NCBI GenBank assembly: GCA_015179025.1
Contig: WHUX01000681.1
Location: 1-14,043, forward strand
DNA length: 14,043 nt
Direction of reading: 5' to 3'
From: Terfezia claveryi
Taxonomy: Eukaryota > Ascomycota > Pezizomycetes > Pezizales > Pezizaceae
Part shown: positions 9,046-14,043 of the stretch, one piece after another
Layout of the letters: each line of letters opens with the position of its first letter
Numbering within the stretch: position 1 is the first letter of the stretch
The notes under the pieces: model-generated
The model's database searches: none
What the model was told of the DNA's origin: nothing
Seen by the model: the letters and a program-made list of their open reading frames with translations, nothing else
Made by a program: the position numbers and the translations under genes

Positions 9046-9349
9046 GGATATATCACAAAGCGTGAACTCCGCACATATCGCAGTACTTGTCTCGTTCGCA
9101 GTACCACGACTACGATTTCCCAATATGACTATTACCAGGCCAGGCATTGAGTAGTACGGCACCCGCGGGCGAAAGGGGGGCTGAGCGCCGTTGATCACTG
9201 TCGTGCCACTTCTCTTATTATCCCCTATCTCATTGTCTTCGGAAAGTCTAAATTGTCGGCCTTAGCAGTCGGCCTTGGCAACTATGGTTTTCCTGTATAT
9301 ATACTTCCCTTCCCCGCGCTTTTTCCCTTTGCTCATTATTCCCAGCATA

Positions 9350-9447
9350 TTACAGCGAGTATTAGAGAGAGCATTAGAGGGAGAATTAGAGCGAGCTTTA
9401 GAGCGAGAGTTAGAGCGATGGATACAACGAGAATTAAGAGCGAGTGT
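9350..9447 (-). repeat. 12-bp minisatellite, right arm
   Basis: Inverted copies of the left-arm 12-mer (AGAGCGAGMATT, AGAGAGAGCATT). There are about eight units, so the array has contracted or the left one expanded since the arms were identical. The same interruption (GCGATGGATACAACG) is present in complement. Confidence 0.8.
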
Positions 9448-9664
9448 TGCTGCACACATGTTCCGTGTACATATCTATTGCTAAATACCTCTCTGTGTAT
9501 ATAATAATTGGCGAATACAATGAATATTCTGCTGCATGCATATTCAAAGGTTGCAAACCCGGCTACATAGCTGGCTGGTGTAAGAACGAAGCAGATGCAA
9601 GCTGTAAGCGGGTTGTGTTTACCCACCAAGTGCGTCGGGACAAAGGTTGCATGTATGCTTGCGT

Positions 9665-9940
9665 CCCAGGCACGGGGGCAACATCCCAGTGCATCCCAGA
9701 TGCGAGAGCAACTGCCCAGTATTGGTGTTGCGTCCCAGGCGAGGGGGCAACGTTCCAGTGCGTCCAAAGCGCGGTGGCAACGTTCCAGTGCGTCCCAGAT
9801 GCGAGAGCAACTGCCCAGCATTGGTGTTGCGTCCCAGGCGTGTGAGCAACGTTACAAGTGCATCCTAGACACAAGCGCAACTGCCAAGAATATGTGTTGC
9901 GTCCCAGGCGTGTGAGCAACGTCCCAGTGCGTCAGGACGC
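9665..9940 (-). repeat. 68-bp minisatellite, right arm
   Basis: Inverted copies of the left-arm unit, recognised by TGCGTCCCAGGCG and GAGAGCAACTGCCCAG. About four units are present, against two and a half in the left arm. They include one partial unit (GCGCGGTGGCAACGTTCCAG near 9770) and diverged outer units with GTGTGAGCAACG in place of GAGGGGGCAACG. Confidence 0.8.
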
Positions 9941-10022
9941 TGGCGCAACAAGCGTTCGCGTCCTGATTTTGAGTTATCGTCCCATGCGTTACATGCGTCT
10001 GACGCACAGGACGCAAATATTA

Positions 10023-10270
10023 TTTTTGCTGATGTTCCAGAAGTATTTCTATTCCAAGAAAATGAAGGGGAATCGAGACTCCGGATTTCTTGAAAAGATA
10101 AATGGGGTTTTATCTGCTTTGTAGCAATGGCCATGAGGCACTGCCTGAAGATGTGGAAAACGGGGAAGTACCAAGACAATGGGCTAGAATTCAAGTATGA
10201 GACAACCTGGCATAAGTGTACACAAATCGTAGGGTGGGCGAAAGTACTGCTGGAGTCGGATGAAAGCTAA
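10023..10270 (+). pseudogene. DUF6532-like gene, exon 3' of the fold-back insertion
   Basis: A single frame reads FADVPEVFLFQENEGESRL, one TGA near 10090, then GFICFVAMAMRHCLKMWKTG and FKYETTWHKCTQIVGWAKVL before a TAA at 10268-10270. The run of small and hydrophobic residues followed by R-x-C-L-x-x-W-x-T-G and, about 12 residues on, an F-x-x-x-W helix is the pattern I associate with the C-terminal part of DUF6532 domains. Strand, order and spacing match the first half at 6424-7067, which argues that one exon was split by the 3-kb insertion. Function is unknown for the family. Confidence 0.5.
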
Positions 10271-10689
10271 CAAAAGTAGTCACATACAACAGGCTATGGT
10301 TAACCTGGAATGGAAACAAACCAGAAATTCAGGACCTCCTCATCAAGAATATCAAAGCGGATCTAGCATGCCAGATTGCGGCCAATATGAAGATCATTGA
10401 GCTTGAATTAGGGGAGCCTCCTGAAGTAGAAGACCAGCTGAGTTTTGAAGTCAAGTTACGAAATAAGCTCAAACACTCATATGAGAGATTGGAGGTCTCA
10501 GAAAACAAGCAGCTAAGGGTTGGAGGAGTATTGCGAGATTCTTTGGTGGAGCTAGCAGATCCTTTGAGTCCAGCAGTTAACTTCGGCATATTGGGTAAAG
10601 AAGAGGCGAATGCGGGAGATCAGGAGAATGCCGAAGGTGAGGAGGATACCGAAGGTGAGGAGGATACTGAAGGTGATGATAAGCTTTAG
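10264..10689 (+). pseudogene. acidic C-terminal open frame of the broken gene
   Basis: The frame is open from just after a TGA at 10261-10263 to a TAG at 10687-10689. It reads KLTKVVTYNRLWLTWNGNKP, then EIQDLLIKNIKADLACQIAA, a Glu/Lys-rich probable coiled segment (VKLRNKLKHSYERLEVSEN), and ends in a Glu/Asp-rich tail made of an 18-bp repeat. It overlaps the end of the previous frame by a few bases in another phase, so a frameshift or lost intron is likely. I do not recognise a domain. It could be the C-terminus of the same gene or a separate small gene, with the first in-frame ATG at 10387. Confidence 0.4.
10630..10680 (+). repeat. 18-bp coding repeat, acidic tail
   Basis: GAAGGTGAGGAGGATACC is repeated two full times and once partially, encoding EGEEDT-EGEEDT-EGDD. 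It is in frame with the preceding sequence. Confidence 0.8.
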
Positions 10690-11170
10690 TGACGAAGAGG
10701 GTTGGAATTGCATTGCGCTCAGCAAGGTGTTTTGCATTTGGTATTCTCTCCTCTTCTTGTGTTTTTCCTTTTGTCGCCGGTATCTTCTACTGTTAACGCT
10801 TTTTGTTCTGGGTTTATTCTAACGTAATGGTGAATATTATTTCATGGGCTCATTATTAGAATTTGTTGGATATTAATTATTGAGCCTAGAAGTATAATGT
10901 ATGGACAGTGTCGGATTTAGCTTATGCACGAGTGGAGTTGCTATTTTTTAGTTGGAATATGTATTTGCTCGAGAAGTTTAGATATAGGACGGTTGTTAGA
11001 ATGAGAAACAATTTGGGAAATACTAGTCAGTGTGGTGATACCTTAGCAAACAATGTAGCATCTAGGAACGAAATGAAGTACAGGCTAAATTAAGAACAGA
11101 TTTTGCTAGATAAAGAGATTAGGGGATGCAATGCTGCATATGGTGAGTACAACAGAGATGTTTGGTAAGG
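10690..11170. other. spacer without a gene
   Basis: AT-rich at first (10690-10910), then increasingly purine-rich on the plus strand. No protein similarity is visible in the short frames here. A partial, diverged relative of the 116-bp repeat (gattaggggatgcaatgctg) lies at about 11118. Confidence 0.5.
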
Positions 11171-11172
11171 GG

Positions 11173-11690
11173 AGGATTGGGAATGCAAGACGTTTCACGG
11201 AAAGTTAACCAGAGAGAGCACCAGAGATGTAAAGTCAGTTACTCTCAGCATCGGATAATCAGTAGTACAGAGAGGTTTAGGAATGGGAGGATTAAGGGAT
11301 GCAAGATGTTTTCACAGGAAGTTGACCAGAGAAAGTAACAGGTATGTAACGCGAGTGACTCACAACGTGGGACAGCAGGTAGTGCATAGAGGTTAGATAA
11401 GGGAAGAATTAGATAATACAAAGCATTTCATAGAAAGTACAGCAGAGATAGAACCATGTATATAACGTAGGTAACTAGTGATGACGGACAATAGGTAGCA
11501 TATAGAGGTTAGCTAAGGGAAGGATTAGAGAGTACAAAGGTTTCATAGGAAGTTTAGCAGAGATAATACCTTGTATGTAACATGGGTGACTAGCAACATT
11601 GGACAATAGGTAGTGTCGAGAGGTGAACTAAAAGGGGGATAAGGGGGTGCAAAGCGTTGTACGGAAATTTAACCAGAGATGTACGTAAAT
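11173..11690. repeat. ~116-bp tandem repeat, about five copies
   Basis: Copies begin near 11173, 11288, 11405, 11521 and 11636 (spacings 115, 117, 116 and 115 bp). Each starts with AGGATTAGGGRATGCAARGCGTTT-like sequence. It continues with GGAAGTTWACCAGAGA, then GTATGTAACGTGGGTGACT, GGACAATAGGTAGT and AGAGGTTAGSTAAGGG. The copies are diverged, and the plus strand is strongly purine-rich. None of the frames looks coding. Confidence 0.8.
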
Positions 11691-11969
11691 GGGCAGCATG
11701 GATAAAGGTAGGTGTCGGATGGAGAGTTAAACAGAGAAAGAGACACAGGATAAACGCAGAAAAAGAAGATCTAGAAGTAGGGGTGTGGGTAGAGAAGAGT
11801 ATAAAAAGGAAGTGTGGTAGATACAAGCAAGTGTGCAACGTATTATATAGACGCGCAGGAAAAGTGTCAAGTTAGGCGAAGAAGAAATCCAATGCAAAGC
11901 ATCAAGGAAGAGACATAACAGGAAAACGGGTCAGGAAGCTGGTACAGAGAGTGTGTCGCTACATATACC
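11691..11969. other. purine-rich spacer without a gene
   Basis: A and G dominate the plus strand. The frame at 11657-11875 encodes a Lys/Arg-rich peptide, attributable to skew. The stretch runs up to the point where pogo-type coding similarity resumes. Confidence 0.5.
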
Positions 11970-12953
11970 GAGGTTTTATAAAAGGACTTCATATGCTCAT
12001 AAAGCACCTGACGTAGATTTCGTGTTTACTGATATATATCAAAGGTTGAATTCCTTGATATTCTCTAGTAAACATAAGAGCAGGTATTTACAAAGGAGAT
12101 TATCTACAGCGTATAGAGAGCAGCCCGCTGCTGGCCTATTAATCGTGCCTTTCATCCTGTACCAACACCCCCACATATTACAGTTAGTACTAGTGCTGTC
12201 TTAGATACCTTTGCTCTACTCTGCCAGCTCTCGAGGGAGGTCGAAGCTATAATTCGTGAGAATCTTAAGCCTGATCAAAAGAGTCTTATTCATGATTACA
12301 TTGATCTTACTACAGAAAAGGTCATTAAGTATCGGGATATTGCTTCTCATTCTCATACCCTCAAAAAGCTCTGGGATAGGAAAGTGCGGAAGGAGAAGAA
12401 AAGCACAAAGTATGTTAGTGAAGCTCGAGTTCTAACTTACCAATACGTTAATAATGAGCTTAAGAAAAATGCAGAAGCAGCAGCAGCTAAGGCTAAGAAG
12501 CAGCAGGCAGCAGTAGAGAAAAAGAAAATTGCGGAAGAAAGGAAGGCTACTAGAGAGGCCCTTAACGAGCAGTGGAAGGCAGATCTCCAACGGTATCAGG
12601 AGGTTGAGATACCAGTATGGCAAGCGGAATGTACAGAGATTGATGAAACATGGGCTATTGTGAAGGCTACTACCAAGGGGTCTAAACGTATTAGAAGAAA
12701 GCCTTCCTACCCCCCTCAGCCAAAATGACCACTTAAGCCTAAAGAAGGGGGTATAAGAGGAAGCGACCTCTCTATAGTAGTTGAGAATGACTCGGAAGAT
12801 AGGGCGGAAGTGTGGTTTGAAGTAGGGATTGACAAGGAGGCTAATGAAGCAATTGATAAGGTGAATTTAGTAGATTCAATGAGAACTCTTGATATTGGGT
12901 ATTTTGCAGAGGTTAGTGCCCTTATATATCAGTCTGTAGTTTATCCAGTATGA
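11970..12953 (+). pseudogene. pogo/Fot1-type transposase, C-terminal fragment
   Basis: C-terminal part of a pogo/Fot1 transposase. Similarity begins about IKGLHMLIK (near 11976) and DFVFTDIYQRLNSLIFSSK (12020-12080), the helical region that follows the PLDVG catalytic motif. A frameshift near 12130-12145 leads to WPINRAFHPVPTPPHI, the family's GL-x-P-x-N/D block. The frame then stays open through EVEAIIRENLKPDQKSLI and LWDRKVRKEKK. A Lys/Glu/Ala coiled-coil segment (about 12465-12570) and RKPSYPPQPK end at a TGA at 12726-12728. After this TGA the same frame is open for another 74 codons (SDLSIVVENDSEDRAEVW, VNLVDSMRTLDIGYFAEVSA) to a TGA at 12951-12953, so the stop is probably a mutation. Its missing N-terminal side is probably the fragment at 1-342. 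Confidence 0.75.
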
Positions 12954-13660
12954 AGATCTTCACTTCAATATTTATCTAACATAGGTATATAGATGCATAG
13001 TTAAGATACTACAGCTGGTAGGGGTGCATTGCTAAGTATTGGGCCTGTAGTGGTGGATAGAAGGGTAGGGAGGGAGGTATTGGAGATTTTGGGAGGTATA
13101 TATTAGAAGGGCAGAGTATTGAGACTTGTGTTCATTTGGGTAGTATATGAGGGCAACCATATTTTAGAGCGTATTTGTTTCTATAGTTATGTATATAGCT
13201 AGAGTTAGAATATAGCTCCAATAGTTATGTATATCACGTGTTAACGTTGCAGGGGGCCCCTGAAAGCAGTGTTTCAGGTGTGTGCACTAGACGGTGGCTG
13301 CTTACTAATAGGCTTGCAAAGGTATTCTAAAATAGATATAGACCCTTCATTAAACTCTCCATAATATCTATTCACTTGTTGGCAGGTTGCTCGGCCTAAG
13401 AGTAAGGTAGAGAGGGAAGGAGGGGGTTCATCGGGGAGGTCATATTAGAAGGTGTGTTATTTGGCATAGAGTAAATTTTGCCGAGATGTGAGGGCAACCA
13501 TCTTGTGGAGCGTAGTTGTTTCCAGTTATGTAAAAATATAAGCCGGAACAAGCTTCTCATAGCTCCTACTACTATATCATGAATTGTGGCTGGAGACGCT
13601 TGGCTACAGGGGTGTTCGTTAGCCCATCCCTGTTCGTTTATAGGTAATAGAGAGTACGCG
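12954..13660. other. spacer without a gene
   Basis: No coding similarity is seen on either strand. It contains a pair of direct repeats 341 bp apart, listed separately, and a short GGGGCCCC palindrome near 13253 (cagggggcccctg). It could hold the 3' end of the pogo element and the 3' flank of the LINE fragment. Confidence 0.5.
13050..13545. repeat. direct repeat pair, 341 bp apart
   Basis: The block at about 13060-13200 recurs at about 13400-13545. Shared words are ATTAGAAGG at 13102 and 13444, and AGGGCAACCA at 13150 and 13491. These are followed in both by TTAGAGCGTA/TGGAGCGTAG, TTGTTTC and AGTTATGTA. Identity outside these words is moderate. The two copies may be tandem units of a long satellite or ends of a lost element. 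Confidence 0.65.
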
Positions 13661-13663
13661 GTA

Positions 13664-14043
13664 CTAGTAAAGAATAGCAGAGCTCAAAGGTTTAACTGAA
13701 GAAGTCTCCCTAACCACCTCATTGTCCTCATCCCCCATACCTCTCTCCGTCCGCTCCCTCGGCTCCACCCTCCGCCCGCTCCATTCCCCAGCAGGACAGA
13801 TAAGTGCAACGTGTTTCCCTGTCTCAATCTCGCCACATTCCGGGCACGAGGGATCTTCGGACTCATCCAGGGTATGTCTCCACCACCCCAAGTCCTCCCT
13901 TCCCGGTCCGACATTGGGTGTAGTTAAATAGGGCTTTCCTGTTCCATTGCAAGACCCTCCCCCTCCCCGTGCCTGCAACCTCCCTCTCCGCCCCCCTCTT
14001 CCTCTTCCAGGCTTGCTCCAGCCCCCCTCGGTCACTAGCGTGC
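13664..14043 (-). pseudogene. C-terminal end of a LINE-type reverse transcriptase
   Basis: The minus-strand frame is open from the window edge to a stop at 13664-13666 and reads (toward the C-terminus) GKPYLTTPNVGPGREDLGWW, then DPSCPECGEIETGKHVALIC. The C-x2-C-x7-H-x4-C motif, with CPECG-x-x-ET-x-x-H, is the zinc-knuckle-like end found after the reverse transcriptase and RNase H domains in fungal Tad-type and related non-LTR elements. The polymerase itself would lie beyond the right edge. The strand has a Gly/Arg-rich run just upstream (about 13960-14030), which is GC-rich and possibly low-complexity. No poly(A) or short-repeat tail is seen downstream of the stop, so the 3' end may be truncated. 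An unrelated protein with the same knuckle is possible. Confidence 0.55.

Larger units (their letters stand above)
7068..10034. mobile_element. fold-back (long inverted-repeat) element with minisatellite core
   Basis: A 2967-bp unit bounded by CATCAGCAAAAA (7068-7079) and its exact complement TTTTTGCTGATG (10023-10034). Arms of about 945 and 1020 bp are inverted copies of each other. They flank a 1-kb tandem array that is not inverted. Each arm, from the tip inward, holds a GGACGCA/TGCGTCC-rich tip, a 68-bp minisatellite, a unique block, a 12-bp minisatellite, and a conserved inner block of about 250 bp. No transposase frame is present. Open frames in the arms appear as mirrored pairs and are shadows. 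This architecture matches fold-back elements (long inverted arms with internal tandem repeats), which are non-autonomous. It sits in an exon of the DUF6532-like gene. No convincing target duplication is visible: the bases outside the tips are AATCTT and TTCCAG, sharing at most TT. The 12-bp tips could alternatively belong to the host exon. Confidence 0.75.
9012..10034 (-). repeat. right inverted arm of the fold-back element
   Basis: Inverted copy of the left arm, about 80 bp longer because it carries more copies of the 68-bp minisatellite and an extra partial unit (near 9767-9785). The outermost 100 bp, with GCGTCCTG, TGCGTC and GACGCA words, is only loosely related to the left tip, whereas the inner half is nearly identical to the left arm. 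Confidence 0.85.

Noticed and set aside
13722..13931. A plus-strand frame of 69 residues rich in Ser and Pro.
   Set aside because: It lies antisense to the zinc-knuckle frame, which has a recognisable motif and stays open to the window edge.
1..14043. tRNA, rRNA, small RNA genes, Starship-type captain recombinase, viral genes.
   Set aside because: I looked for cloverleaf and conserved rRNA words and for tyrosine recombinase motifs and saw none on either strand. This was by eye only.

Overview
The window reads as a stretch of a filamentous fungal genome (Dikarya, most likely an ascomycete). The evidence is the mix of element families (a pogo/Fot1-type DDE transposase, a Plavaka-type transposase, the zinc-knuckle end of a non-LTR retrotransposon) together with 50-55 bp introns that have GTATGT/GTAAGT donors, CTAAC-type branch points and YAG acceptors. 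A repeat-rich genome of the truffle or other Pezizomycetes kind is possible, but I cannot name the species. I see no intact protein-coding gene. Everything recognisable is a transposon, a broken gene, or a tandem repeat.

Layout, left to right: (1) 1-342, the middle of a pogo/Fot1 transposase, plus strand, cut at the window edge; (2) about 390-990, a pyrimidine-rich stretch holding a degenerate tandem repeat of about 69-70 bp; (3) about 990-3910, a frameshifted Plavaka transposase on the minus strand with a recognisable intron at 3106-3157; (4) 3910-4840, an AT-rich spacer with 36-bp and 48-bp tandem duplications; (5) 4842-10689, a broken multi-exon gene on the plus strand whose centre resembles the fungal DUF6532 family; (6) inside one of its exons, 7068-10034, a 3-kb fold-back element with two nearly identical inverted arms of about 1 kb around a 1-kb AT-rich minisatellite core; (7) 10690-11950, a purine-rich stretch with about five copies of a 116-bp repeat; (8) about 11970-12953, the C-terminal part of a pogo/Fot1 transposase, plus strand; (9) 12954-13660, a spacer with a direct repeat 341 bp apart; (10) 13664-14043, the GC-rich C-terminal end of a LINE-type reverse transcriptase, minus strand, running off the window.

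The main inference is nesting. The pogo fragment at the left edge stops where the fragment at 11970 picks up, in the same strand and at the matching position in the family's order of motifs. Everything between would then be one or more insertions totalling about 11.6 kb, with the fold-back element inserted again into the gene inside it. The left flank of this insert is pyrimidine-rich and the right flank purine-rich, so both flanks read pyrimidine-rich going inward. That is what two inverted subterminal arms of one large composite element would look like, but I could not align the two flanks by eye.

The most unusual object is the fold-back element. Each arm is itself mosaic: a 68-bp minisatellite near the tip rich in GGACGCA/TGCGTCC, a unique block, a 12-bp minisatellite, and a conserved inner block. 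The core array has a higher-order structure (A+B dimers on the left, A-type monomers on the right). It has no transposase of its own and would have to be mobilised in trans.
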